In this document: in pieces, positions 54,547-63,345 of the stretch | Layout of the letters: each line of letters opens with the position of its first letter | Numbering within the stretch: the stretch's first letter is position 1 | Notes under the pieces: model-generated | The model's input: only the letters and a program-made list of their open reading frames with translations | Told to the model about the DNA's origin: nothing | Databases searched by the model: none | Translations under genes and position numbers: made by a program | Origin: an uncultured Clostridia bacterium | GTDB taxonomy: Bacteria > Bacillota > Clostridia > TANB77 > CAG-508 | NCBI GenBank assembly: GCA_934167965.1 | Contig: CAKPMJ010000003.1 | Location: 62,001 to 126,000, forward strand | DNA length: 64,000 bases | Direction of reading: 5' to 3'

Positions 54547-55449
54547 TTATTCTTCAAATTCTATTATATTTTTAGTAAATTGTTCTGCTAAGTTAAATGT
54601 AAAATTAATTATGTCATAATATTTTTTTAATTTATCATAATTCATGTCTTGTTTTATTAAACTTGGTTCAAATATATCTCCTGTTGCGAATCTAATATAC
54701 AATTTATTTTCTTTCAAAGTTATCTCTGGTGTTAATTTATTTTTATTTTTGAAGTCGATAAACATTTGCATTACATCTGATGTTAGTATTCTCATTGATT
54801 GAATTTTGTCACTTGTACTTACATCAAATATTTTCTCAAATTCACTTGAATCCATTTCTAATTTTTGTTTTCCCTTGAAAACCTTACTTAATAATGCATC
54901 TCTACGTATTTTTAAATCAAATACTAGAAATTTAGGTATGTCTATTTCTGCAAATAATCCATGGAATAGTGTAACATATGTAGTTGTTGTATGTCCTTCA
55001 CTATCTGTAGTTGTTTCTTCCCTTTCTGTATGCACCTCTGCCATGCTTATTTTACAATCTTCTAGTATTTCCCCCTTTATTAAATCTTCTGTGTGATATC
55101 TATCATAATACCTTTCAAAATCAGCATTATTATATATTCTGCTAGATATTCCTTGTTCTGGATAATACTCAAGTTTATCAGAATATGTATGTACAAATCT
55201 TTTTATTACTTTTTCCTTGTATATCAATTTATATTTACTATATTGTTTTATCATAGATATTAATAACCATATAATAAATCCTATTCCAATACACATTAAT
55301 GGACTTTGTTGAATTATTCCAATTAATATTATTGAAATTCCAATTATAAAAAGTATTATATGCTTTGTCCTTTTTTCTTTTTTTATTCTTACTAAGTCCC
55401 CTCCACAATCTTTGTAGACTTCTTGATATACTTCATTAAAATTATTCAT
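54547..55449 (-). CDS. DUF3137 family membrane protein
   Basis: The protein has 300 residues. Two membrane helices lie at about 29-45 and 51-66, followed by a cytoplasmic-type domain with the family pattern (EDCKISMAEVHTERE, HGLFAEIDIPK, VFKGKQKLEMDSSEFEKIFDV). DUF3137 genes commonly sit next to lemA, as here, 13 bases downstream of it. Function unknown. Confidence 0.85.
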   Translation of the reverse strand: MNNFNEVYQEVYKDCGGDLVRIKKEKRTKHIILFIIGISIILIGIIQQSPLMCIGIGFIIWLLISMIKQYSKYKLIYKEKVIKRFVHTYSDKLEYYPEQGISSRIYNNADFERYYDRYHTEDLIKGEILEDCKISMAEVHTEREETTTDSEGHTTTTYVTLFHGLFAEIDIPKFLVFDLKIRRDALLSKVFKGKQKLEMDSSEFEKIFDVSTSDKIQSMRILTSDVMQMFIDFKNKNKLTPEITLKENKLYIRFATGDIFEPSLIKQDMNYDKLKKYYDIINFTFNLAEQFTKNIIEFEE

Positions 55450-55462
55450 TATTTTCCCCTAT

Positions 55463-55996
55463 TTATAAATTTATTTCAATGTTTCCTCTTGCTTCTGCAT
55501 TTGCCTCAAATAAATCCTCTGTTTTAAAGTTAAATATATTTGCAATTATACTACTCGGAAAACTTGCAATTGCTACATTCAATGCTGTAACCTCAGTATT
55601 ATATATTCTCCTTGCAGCTTGAAGTTGACTTTCAATTTTTGACAGGTTTTTTTGTAAATTCAAAAACTGTTCATTTGCCTTTAGTTCAGGATAATTTTCT
55701 GCAACTGCCAACATGCTATAATACTTTTTGTCTAATTCTTCCCCTGTATTTAAGCTCTTATCTTGTTTATAACTTTCTCTTAATTTAGTAATCTCTGTTA
55801 ATAATGATTCTTCATATTTACAATATCCTTTTACTATTTCTACTAAATTTGGTATTAAATCAAATCTTTGTGTTAGGTATATATCTATCCCTGATTTTGC
55901 TTGTTTTACCATTAGTCTCTTTCTTGTTAAACTATTATATGTAATTAATAAATATAATAATATTATTCCTATTATAATTAATATAGCTTGTAACAT
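55463..55996 (-). CDS. lemA: LemA family protein
   Basis: The protein has 177 residues. One N-terminal helix (about 3-20) is followed by a long helical domain with the LemA signature: QRFDLIPNLVEIVKGYCKYE, AVAENYPELKANEQFLNLQ, RRIYNTEVTALN and IANIFNFK. It is a membrane-attached protein of unknown function. It shares a promoter with the DUF3137 gene. Confidence 0.95.
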   Translation of the reverse strand: MLQAILIIIGIILLYLLITYNSLTRKRLMVKQAKSGIDIYLTQRFDLIPNLVEIVKGYCKYEESLLTEITKLRESYKQDKSLNTGEELDKKYYSMLAVAENYPELKANEQFLNLQKNLSKIESQLQAARRIYNTEVTALNVAIASFPSSIIANIFNFKTEDLFEANAEARGNIEINL

Positions 55997-56014
55997 ATCT
56001 TCCCCTCCTATTTT

Positions 56015-56043
56015 ATATTATCATTTTTGTCTCATTTTGTAAA
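56015..56043 (-). promoter_or_regulatory. Promoter of lemA-DUF3137
   Basis: On the minus strand TTTACA, 17 bases, TAATAT, immediately before lemA. Confidence 0.6.
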
Positions 56044-56063
56044 TGTTTTATATAATTTTATTA

Positions 56064-56092
56064 TAGACTTTATGTAAATAACGTGATATAAT
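56064..56092 (+). promoter_or_regulatory. Promoter of the PfkB kinase gene
   Basis: TAGACT, 17 bases, TATAAT. It leaves a 5' leader of about 85 bases. Confidence 0.55.
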
Positions 56093-56184
56093 TATTAAAA
56101 CATCTTATTTATTTTAATATAATATAATATTAAAATCTTTAATGTTGTACCTATTATCTTATTTATAAAAAGGGAGTGTTAATC

Positions 56185-57204
56185 ATGAAAGACTTTGATG
56201 TAGTTTCACTTGGAGAGGTTCTTTGTAGACTATCTCCACCAATTAATGAACGATTATATCGTTCAAACGAGTACAAAAATCAAATTGGCGGTGCAGAATT
56301 AAATGTAGTATCTGCTCTATCTAGCTTAGGACGTCGGAGCGCTATAATCACAAAACTTCCTGACAATCCTCTTGGAGTTTTCGTTAAAAACTCTATACGT
56401 TCGTTTGGTGTCAGTGATGATTTACTAATCTATGACACATCAGCTAATGCTCGGTTAGGTCTCTATTTCTCTGAGAATGGAGCTTATCCTCGTAAACCAA
56501 CTGTTATATATGATAGGGCTAATTCTTCATTTTGCAACCTAAAATTCGAAGATGTACCTTGGAAAACATTTAACAGTGCTGAAATATTCCATACTACTGG
56601 AATTACCTTGGCATTAAACAGCTCTATACGATCTAATGCAATAAAAATCCTGAAAAAGTTTAAGGAATGTGGAGCAAAGATTTCTTTTGATGTGAACTTT
56701 CGCGCTAATCTTTGGAATGAAGATTTGGCTCGTGAAGTTATAACAGAAATTTTACCTTTTATAGATATATTTTTCTGTTCTGAAGAAACTTTCAGAAAAA
56801 CTTTTAAGCAAACCGCTTCATTAGAAGAAATGATGAGATATTTTGCAAAAACTTATGATATCTCTATTATAGCTTCTACCAAGCGAACTGTACATTCTCC
56901 TAAACTTCATTCTTTTGAATCTTTTATTTATGATTCGAAAAATGATACTTTCTGTACTGAAAAACCATATGAAAACATTGATGTCGTTGACAGAATTGGA
57001 AGTGGAGATTCATATATTGCCGGAGTATTGTATGGATTGCTGAGTTATAACTGGGATTGTACCAAAGCATTACAATATGGAAATGCTTTTAGTGTTTTAA
57101 AAAATACCATTCCCGGTGATGTACTATGTAGCAGTTTATCTGAAATTAATTCTGTTATAGCTAATCACAATGGTACTGGTTCTTCGTCAGAAATGAATCG
57201 ATAA
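56185..57204 (+). CDS. PfkB-family sugar kinase, KdgK-like
   Basis: Ribokinase-fold kinase of 339 residues. The N-terminal substrate region has SLGEVLCRLSPP and IGGAELNVVSALSSLG. The catalytic motif is DRIGSGDSYIAG, with the base Asp. FDVNFRANLW is characteristic of 2-keto-3-deoxygluconate kinases, so that substrate is likely but not proven. AGGGAG lies eight bases before the ATG at 56185. The GTG at 56176 overlaps that site. Arginine codons are mostly CGN here while neighbours use AGA, suggesting acquisition from elsewhere. It is a lone plus-strand gene. Confidence 0.88.
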   Translation: MKDFDVVSLGEVLCRLSPPINERLYRSNEYKNQIGGAELNVVSALSSLGRRSAIITKLPDNPLGVFVKNSIRSFGVSDDLLIYDTSANARLGLYFSENGAYPRKPTVIYDRANSSFCNLKFEDVPWKTFNSAEIFHTTGITLALNSSIRSNAIKILKKFKECGAKISFDVNFRANLWNEDLAREVITEILPFIDIFFCSEETFRKTFKQTASLEEMMRYFAKTYDISIIASTKRTVHSPKLHSFESFIYDSKNDTFCTEKPYENIDVVDRIGSGDSYIAGVLYGLLSYNWDCTKALQYGNAFSVLKNTIPGDVLCSSLSEINSVIANHNGTGSSSEMNR

Positions 57205-57222
57205 TTTTTTAAGATAATAGGA

Positions 57223-57255
57223 AAAGGAATGCTCATATTTGGGCATTCCTTTTTA
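57223..57255 (+). terminator. Terminator of the PfkB kinase gene
   Basis: AAAAGGAATGC pairs with GCATTCCTTTT around a nine-base loop, followed by T residues. Confidence 0.85.
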
Positions 57256-57272
57256 TACTTTTTATTCTATTT

Positions 57273-57348
57273 TGGTGCGCCATAGAGGAGTCGAACCTCC
57301 GACCATCAGATTAAGAGTCTGCTGCTCTACCAACTGAGCTAATGGCGC
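57273..57348 (-). tRNA. tRNA-Lys (anticodon CTT)
   Basis: 76 nt with encoded CCA. Acceptor GCGCCAT/ATGGCGC, D arm with AGCTCAGTTGGTAGAGC, anticodon arm CAGAC-TCTTAAT-CTG reading CTT, and T arm GGAGG-TTCGACT-CCTCT. All stems are regular. Confidence 0.93.
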
Positions 57349-57399
57349 GTTAAAAACAATTATTATTATAATACGTCATAATGTATTTGTCAAGAATTT

Positions 57400-58932
57400 C
57401 TAATCATTTTTAACAACTATTTTATTTAACACCTTGTATGTATCTTGAGAGATGAAATCTCTAGCTATATATCTTCCATTCTGTTTTATTACTTTATAAA
57501 CTTTTACTACAACACCATTTGCTCCTGCTTGTTTAATTTTTTCTTCTCCCTCTTTTAAAGACTCGTCTTTTTCATATTTAGTTTCATATTCTGTTGTTGA
57601 AACAGTTTCTACATCAAAACTAATATTACATTCATTTTCTTCTTTAATTCCGTATATTTGTACTTTTGCAACTCCACTGTCCACTTTTACCTTTATTTTT
57701 ATAGGATATTTTCTATTATTAACAAATTTTAAATCTTTGCTTCCATAAGCAACAGTTGCATCTCTTCCTGGTTGTACATAAGATGTTATAAATTGATGGT
57801 TATGTCTTTCGGTTACATTTAAATTTGCAAATACTACTGCATTATATAATGTTGACGATAGTTGACAAATTCCTCCACCTAATCCATCTATAATTTTACC
57901 TCCTGCATATATTTTTGCTTCTTTATACCCTGCTGAAATTGAGCGTTTTCCAACTATTGTATTGTATGAAAATTCTTCTCCTGGTGAAAGTATTACTCCA
58001 TCTATCTTTGATGCAGCAAGTTTTAAATTGTTTGCTCTATTTTCATTTCTATCATCATATTTTGTAGAAAAATTCCCTAATAAATCTCTAAATATATTAA
58101 CATTTAAGTCCTTCAATGTTACTTTGGCTTTTTTATATTTTAATGCTATTTTGTATTCTGTTTTTTTAGGATTATTCTTTATCAATTTTTTTGCATATTC
58201 TAAGTCAAAATCCACTCCTTTTGTATCATTGTATACCTTAAATGGATTTTTTTCATAATACGCATCTTTTGGCTCTTTATGTACTTTATTATAAATTGCT
58301 TGTACGTCAATATCACACAATGCTTTATATTCTGTTTCAATATTTATTATCTTTTCTTCTGAATTTAATCTATTTAATATAGTTTGCACATCTTGTGTAA
58401 ATTTCTGTTCATTTAATACTTTTCCTGATTTTCCTTTAGTTATTATTAGTTCGTTCTCTTCTATATAGTAACTTGTATCTACAAATTTTCCTGGTAAGTT
58501 GGATGATACTTTTTCTATTACCTTTTTCATTTGATTATCATCTATAGTTATGTTTATATCTATATTTCTTTTATTTATTAATGTTTTCAATATTTCATAA
58601 TTATTTTCAAAGATATTTCCTTTTCTACCTGTAAAATATGCTTCATTTATTGCCGTATTTATATCATATTGTATTCCTAATGTATTTAAGTCTATATCTA
58701 TGTTTTCTACTTCATTATAATTTATTTTTAAAACAGATTTTAATTTTTCCTGTGTTAATTTATATATCTTGGATGTTGCCTCTTCTTTTGTCATCTTTGA
58801 TACATCTATATCATTTATACTTATTCCACTTAAGATTTTACTGTTTCCTATGTTTATTACTGAAAATATAACAGAAAATATAAATAACAATAGTATTATT
58901 AAAATAATTATTTGTATTTTATCTTTCCTCAT
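57400..58932 (-). CDS. VanW family protein with G5-like end
   Basis: The protein has 510 residues. An N-terminal membrane helix (about 7-27) is followed by two peptidoglycan-binding-type domains (about 35-255). The VanW domain has LSPGEEFSYNTIVGKRS, GLGGGICQLSSTLYNAV and HNHQFITSYVQPGRDATV. The C-terminus is a G5-like domain. VanW proteins are wall-associated with unknown biochemical activity. The gene has its own promoter. Confidence 0.93.
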   Translation of the reverse strand: MRKDKIQIIILIILLLFIFSVIFSVINIGNSKILSGISINDIDVSKMTKEEATSKIYKLTQEKLKSVLKINYNEVENIDIDLNTLGIQYDINTAINEAYFTGRKGNIFENNYEILKTLINKRNIDINITIDDNQMKKVIEKVSSNLPGKFVDTSYYIEENELIITKGKSGKVLNEQKFTQDVQTILNRLNSEEKIINIETEYKALCDIDVQAIYNKVHKEPKDAYYEKNPFKVYNDTKGVDFDLEYAKKLIKNNPKKTEYKIALKYKKAKVTLKDLNVNIFRDLLGNFSTKYDDRNENRANNLKLAASKIDGVILSPGEEFSYNTIVGKRSISAGYKEAKIYAGGKIIDGLGGGICQLSSTLYNAVVFANLNVTERHNHQFITSYVQPGRDATVAYGSKDLKFVNNRKYPIKIKVKVDSGVAKVQIYGIKEENECNISFDVETVSTTEYETKYEKDESLKEGEEKIKQAGANGVVVKVYKVIKQNGRYIARDFISQDTYKVLNKIVVKND

Positions 58933-58967
58933 TTATATAAAACCTTTCTTTAGTTTCTCTACTTAAA

Positions 58968-58996
58968 ATAGTATCACAATATATTTATTTTGTAAA
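58968..58996 (-). promoter_or_regulatory. Promoter of the VanW gene
   Basis: On the minus strand TTTACA, 17 bases, TACTAT, about 35 bases before the start codon. Confidence 0.6.
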
Positions 58997-59000
58997 GAAG

Positions 59001-59028
59001 AAAACCAGTAGAAAATTCTACTGGTTAA
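59001..59028 (-). terminator. Terminator of the winged-helix-like gene
   Basis: AACCAGTAGAA pairs with TTCTACTGGTT with a two-base loop, followed on the minus strand by TTCTTCTTT. Confidence 0.75.
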
Positions 59029-59039
59029 AAATCAATCTT

Positions 59040-59504
59040 TTATCTTAGCGCATACTTGCCGCGTTCTAATTGAACAATAATTTCATCTGTAAACATATTA
59101 TTTACATATGATCGTATAGTACCGAATTGAACATCTGGAAATTTTTTTCTTAAATCCGTCAACGAAAAAACTTTTTCATCAAAAATATACGTTTGTATTC
59201 TTGACTTTATTGAAGTTGGTTTCGACGCTATTTCCTTTTTCAATTTTTCCTTTTCAGATGAAAGTTCAATTTCTGTTTTTCTTAGTTTAAATTGCTTTTC
59301 AGCATTTAAATCTAATGTCTCAATTTCAAAATTATTTCTTATCAATGTAGATATCTCAGAAAGTTTATCTTTTTGAAAATCCTCTACTGTAATAATAAAT
59401 TTTTTGAAATCAATGTGTACCCGTGCTCTAGGCACAAGTTCCATTAACCTGTCAACTCCTTCGTTCTCTTGTGAAAACTTTTTACATTTTGCTTTTAAAT
59501 TCAT
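59040..59504 (-). CDS. Small protein with winged-helix-like C-terminus
   Basis: The protein has 154 residues. An N-terminal domain of about 65 residues is followed by a helical segment (FKLRKTEIELSSEKEKLKKEI) and a C-terminal part, EKVFSLTDLRKKFPDVQFGTIRSYVNNMFTDEIIVQLERGKYALR when read without a break. That part has the spacing of a winged helix (helix-turn-helix then a basic wing). I cannot place the family. A strong promoter and a leader of about 85 bases precede it, which suggests regulation. Some codons (CGC, GCG) are unusual for the window. Confidence 0.7.
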   Translation of the reverse strand: MNLKAKCKKFSQENEGVDRLMELVPRARVHIDFKKFIITVEDFQKDKLSEISTLIRNNFEIETLDLNAEKQFKLRKTEIELSSEKEKLKKEIASKPTSIKSRIQTYIFDEKVFSLTDLRKKFPDVQFGTIRSYVNNMFTDEIIVQLERGKYALR

Positions 59505-59595
59505 GTATATCTTCCTTCCTGTATTTTATTAAGATTGATTTTCTTCTGAATCGTATTTCAATAACTGATATACAAATTCAGCATTTTATACATCT

Positions 59596-59624
59596 ATTAT
59601 ACCATAAATTGGTTTATTTTTCAA
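59596..59624 (-). promoter_or_regulatory. Promoter of the winged-helix-like gene
   Basis: On the minus strand TTGAAA, 17 bases, TATAAT. The leader can form a hairpin with CTGAAT/ATTCAG arms (59541-59576). Confidence 0.75.
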
Positions 59625-59642
59625 TTTTATGTAACTAATGTA

Positions 59643-59680
59643 AAACAAAGCTACTAAAATTGCTTTTAGTAGCTTTGTTT
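59643..59680 (-). terminator. Terminator of gyrA
   Basis: AAACAAAGCTACTAAAA pairs with TTTTAGTAGCTTTGTTT around a four-base loop, directly after the gyrA stop. Confidence 0.85.
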
Positions 59681-59684
59681 ATTA

Positions 59685-62123
59685 TTATTGTTCTTCTTCT
59701 GGATCTAAAGTTTCAATACTTACAACTTTTCCTCCATCAGTAGTTCTCATTAAAGTAACTCCTTGTGTTGATCTTCCTAAAATGCTTATTTCTCCTACTT
59801 TCATTCTAATAATTGTTCCGCCATCTGTTATAAGCATTACATCTTCTCTACCATCTACTACTTTAACTCCTACTAGTTTTCCTGTCTTTGGAGTGATTTT
59901 ATAAGTTATAACTCCTTTTCCGCCTCTGATTTGTACTCTATATTCATCAAGTTCTGTTCTCTTTCCAAATCCGTTTTCTGTAATTGCTAGAAGTGTTGCT
60001 TTTCCACCTCTAATAATTGATTCCATTCCTATTACAAAGTCATCTTCATCTAATCTTATTCCTATTACACCTTGTGCTGTTCTTCCTATTGGTCTAACTT
60101 CTTTTTCGTCAAATGTGATACACATACCATTTCTTGTAACTAGAACTACATTGTCTTCTCCATCAGTTAATTTTACTGATATTAATTCATCATCATCTTT
60201 TAGAGTAATTCCTTGTAACCCTGTTTTCTTAGATGAATTATATTCTGTAAGTGCTGTTTTCTTGATTAAACCATTCTTTGTTCCCATAAGTAGATATTTT
60301 CCTTCTGCAAAGTTTTGGATTGGTATAACTGCTGATACTTTTTCTCCTGCATCTAAACTTAATAAGTTTACTATCGCTGTTCCTTTTGCAGTTCTTCCTG
60401 CTTCTGGTACTTCATATCCTTTTAATTTGTATAATTTACCTTTATTTGTGAAGAATAGTATTGTGTCATGTGTTGAAGCTGTAAATATTTGTTTTACAAA
60501 GTCTTCTTCTCTTGTTGCCATTCCAGCAATTCCTTTTCCACCTCTTCTTTGGCTCTTATATGTATCTATTGGTAATCTCTTAATGTATCCAAAGTGTGTT
60601 AAAGTGATTACTGTTTGTTCTTCTTTTATTAAGTCTTCAACATCAATTTCACCTTCTGCTGGTTTAATTTTTGTTTTTCTGTCATCTCCGAATTTTTCTT
60701 TTATTTTTAATAATTCTTCTTTTATAACTTGGAATACTAATGTTTCACTATTTAAGATTTCTCTTAAATGTGCTATTAATTTCATTAATTCATTATATTC
60801 TTCTTCTATCTTTTCACGTTGCAATCCTGATAATGTTTTAAGTCTCATGTCTAATATTGATTGTGCTTGTATATCAGTTAATTTAAATCTTTCCATTAAT
60901 CTTTCTTTAGCATCGTCATAAGAACTACGTATAATTTGTATAACTTCATCAATGTTGTCTATTGCTATTCTTAAACCTTCTAAAATGTGTGCTCTTGCTA
61001 ATGCCTTGTCTAATTCAAATTGTGTTCTACGAAGTACTACATTTTTTCTGTGCTCTATATAGCAATCTAAACATTGCCTTAATGTTAGTATTTTTGGTTC
61101 TCCATTTACTAATGCTAACATGATTACACCAAAACTTGTTTGCATTTGTGTGTTTTTTAATAATTGATTTAATACAACTTGTGCATTTGCATCTCTTTTT
61201 AGTTCTATAACTATTCTAACTTTATGTTCTCTATCTGATTCATCTCTAATTTCAGATATTCCCTCTAATCTTTTTTCTCTTGCTAGATGAGCCATATTTT
61301 CTATTAATTTTGCTTTATTTACTTGATATGGAAGTGATCTTACTATTATCCTTTGTTTGTTTCCGCTCATTTCTTCAATTTCTGTTTCTGCTCTTAAGAT
61401 TATTTTTCCACGTCCTGTTTTGTAAGCATCTTTTATTCCTTCCATTCCTACGATTATTCCTTCTGTAGGGAAGTCTGGCCCTTTTATTACTTGCATTAAA
61501 TCTTCGTCTGTTACTTCATCTTCATCTATTATTTTTATTATTCCATCTATAACTTCTCTTAAGTTATGTGGTGGTATATTTGTTGCCATTCCAACTGCTA
61601 TTCCTGATGATCCATTTACTAATAATGCTGGTATTTGTGCAGGTAAAACTGTTGGTTCTTGTAATCTGTCATCAAAGTTTGGCATAAAGTCTACTGTATT
61701 TTTCTCTATGTCTGACATCATTACTTCTGCTATTTTTGACATTCTTGCTTCTGTATAACGATATGCAGCAGCTGGGTCTCCATCTACTGATCCAAAGTTT
61801 CCATGTCCATCAATTAATGTATATCTCATTGAGAAATCTTGTGCTAATCTTACCATTGCATCATATACTGATGCATCTCCATGTGGATGATATCTACCTA
61901 AAACGTCTCCAACTGTTGTTGCAGATTTTCTATATGGTTTGTCTGGTGTAAGTCCATCTTCATGCATTGTGTATAGTATTCTTCTATGTACTGGCTTTAA
62001 ACCGTCTCTTACATCTGGTAATGCTCGTTGTACTATAACACTCATTGCATAATCAATGTATGCTGTTTGCATCTCTTCATTGATATCTCTTTCTATTATT
62101 TTTCCGTCTAGTCTTTCTTCCAT
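59685..62123 (-). CDS. gyrA: DNA gyrase subunit A
   Basis: Breakage-reunion subunit that introduces negative supercoils with GyrB. It has about 812 residues. The winged-helix region has DVRDGLKPVHRRILYTM and HPHGDASVYDAMVRLAQDFS. The catalytic Tyr is in AYRYTEARM. The C-terminal domain is a beta-pinwheel, and the GyrA box QRRGGKG near residue 535 distinguishes it from ParC. An earlier ATG at 62141 has no binding site. The ATG at 62123 follows AGAGGT. gyrB is not adjacent. Confidence 0.97.
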   Translation of the reverse strand: MEERLDGKIIERDINEEMQTAYIDYAMSVIVQRALPDVRDGLKPVHRRILYTMHEDGLTPDKPYRKSATTVGDVLGRYHPHGDASVYDAMVRLAQDFSMRYTLIDGHGNFGSVDGDPAAAYRYTEARMSKIAEVMMSDIEKNTVDFMPNFDDRLQEPTVLPAQIPALLVNGSSGIAVGMATNIPPHNLREVIDGIIKIIDEDEVTDEDLMQVIKGPDFPTEGIIVGMEGIKDAYKTGRGKIILRAETEIEEMSGNKQRIIVRSLPYQVNKAKLIENMAHLAREKRLEGISEIRDESDREHKVRIVIELKRDANAQVVLNQLLKNTQMQTSFGVIMLALVNGEPKILTLRQCLDCYIEHRKNVVLRRTQFELDKALARAHILEGLRIAIDNIDEVIQIIRSSYDDAKERLMERFKLTDIQAQSILDMRLKTLSGLQREKIEEEYNELMKLIAHLREILNSETLVFQVIKEELLKIKEKFGDDRKTKIKPAEGEIDVEDLIKEEQTVITLTHFGYIKRLPIDTYKSQRRGGKGIAGMATREEDFVKQIFTASTHDTILFFTNKGKLYKLKGYEVPEAGRTAKGTAIVNLLSLDAGEKVSAVIPIQNFAEGKYLLMGTKNGLIKKTALTEYNSSKKTGLQGITLKDDDELISVKLTDGEDNVVLVTRNGMCITFDEKEVRPIGRTAQGVIGIRLDEDDFVIGMESIIRGGKATLLAITENGFGKRTELDEYRVQIRGGKGVITYKITPKTGKLVGVKVVDGREDVMLITDGGTIIRMKVGEISILGRSTQGVTLMRTTDGGKVVSIETLDPEEEQ

Positions 62124-62158
62124 TGTTCTACCTCTTTTCATTTTATTTATACATTCGT

Positions 62159-62187
62159 ATTATATCTAAAAAATCAAAAAAATGCAA
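62159..62187 (-). promoter_or_regulatory. Promoter of gyrA
   Basis: On the minus strand TTGCAT, 17 bases, TATAAT. The -35 lies within the 3' arm of the prfA terminator. Confidence 0.7.
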
Positions 62188-62216
62188 GAAATTATTGCTA
62201 TTTTTCTTGCATTTTT
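62178..62216 (-). terminator. Terminator of prfA
   Basis: AAAAATGCAAGAAA pairs with TTTCTTGCATTTTT around an 11-base loop, with T runs. Confidence 0.8.
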
Positions 62217-62225
62217 CGTGTTTTT

Positions 62226-63287
62226 TTATTCCTCATCACCTTTTAATTTCTCAGCTCTATCTGCTGCTATTAAATTATCTATCATTTCGTCTAAATCCCC
62301 ATTTAAGAAGTTCTCAAATTGATACACACTCATTCCTATTCTATGGTCTGTTATTCTTCCTTGTGGATAGTTGTATGTACGTATTTTTTCACTTCTATCT
62401 CCTGAGCCAACTTGTGATTTTCTTGCATTTGCAATTTCTGAATCTTGTTTTGATTTTTCTACTTCATATAATCTTGATTTTAACATATTCATAGCATATT
62501 CTCTATTTTGTAATTGTGATCTTTGTGTCTGACATTCTGCTACCATTCCTGTTGGAATATGTATTAATCTTACTGCTGAAGATGTTTTGTTTATATGTTG
62601 TCCTCCTGCTCCTGAAGATCTAAATACTTCCATTTTTATATCTGCTGGATTTATTTCTATTTCTACATCTTCTACTACTGGTAAAACCGCAACTGTTGCT
62701 GTCGAAGTATGTATTCTTCCACTGCTTTCTGTATCTGGAACTCTTTGCACTCTATGTACACCACTTTCAAATTTTAATCTACTATAAGCACCTTTTCCTG
62801 AAACCATGAATGATATTTCTTTATACCCTCCAAGTTCTGTTCCATTTTCATTTAATATCTCTATTTTCCAGTGTTTTCTTTCTGCATACATTCCATACAT
62901 TCTAAATAATGTTCCTGCAAATAATGCAGCTTCTTCTCCTCCTGCTCCTGCTCTAATTTCACATATTACATCATTATCGTCGTTTGGATCTTTTGGTATT
63001 AATAATACTTTTAATTCTTCTTCTATCTTTTCCAGTTTAGCTTTAGATGAATAGTATTCTTCTTCAGCAAGTTCTTTCATTTCTTTGTCTTCCATCATCT
63101 CTTTTGCTTCTTTCATGTTGTTTTCTACTTGCTTATATTCTCTATATTTTAATACTACGTCTTCCATTGAACTATGTTCTTTTACTAACTTTCTCCACTC
63201 ATTGTTGTTTGCTATTATTGCTGGATCACTTATTTTTTCTGTTAGCTCAACATATCTTTTTTCTACAGTCTCTAATTTTTCAAACAT
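62226..63287 (-). CDS. prfA: Peptide chain release factor 1
   Basis: Ends translation at UAA and UAG. It has 353 residues. The catalytic GGQ is in RSSGAGGQHINKT, and the domain 2 region holds GVHRVQRVPDTESSGRIHTSTATV, typical of RF1. A longer frame starts at 63374, but its first 29 residues are not RF1-like. The ATG at 63287 follows GGGAGAAGAGAGT and gives the normal MFEKLE start. The methylase gene prmC, a frequent neighbour, is absent. Confidence 0.97.
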   Translation of the reverse strand: MFEKLETVEKRYVELTEKISDPAIIANNNEWRKLVKEHSSMEDVVLKYREYKQVENNMKEAKEMMEDKEMKELAEEEYYSSKAKLEKIEEELKVLLIPKDPNDDNDVICEIRAGAGGEEAALFAGTLFRMYGMYAERKHWKIEILNENGTELGGYKEISFMVSGKGAYSRLKFESGVHRVQRVPDTESSGRIHTSTATVAVLPVVEDVEIEINPADIKMEVFRSSGAGGQHINKTSSAVRLIHIPTGMVAECQTQRSQLQNREYAMNMLKSRLYEVEKSKQDSEIANARKSQVGSGDRSEKIRTYNYPQGRITDHRIGMSVYQFENFLNGDLDEMIDNLIAADRAEKLKGDEE

Positions 63288-63345
63288 ACTCTCTTCTCCC
63301 TTTCCTGTAATATTATAATATATTTTCCCATATTTTTCAATGGTT

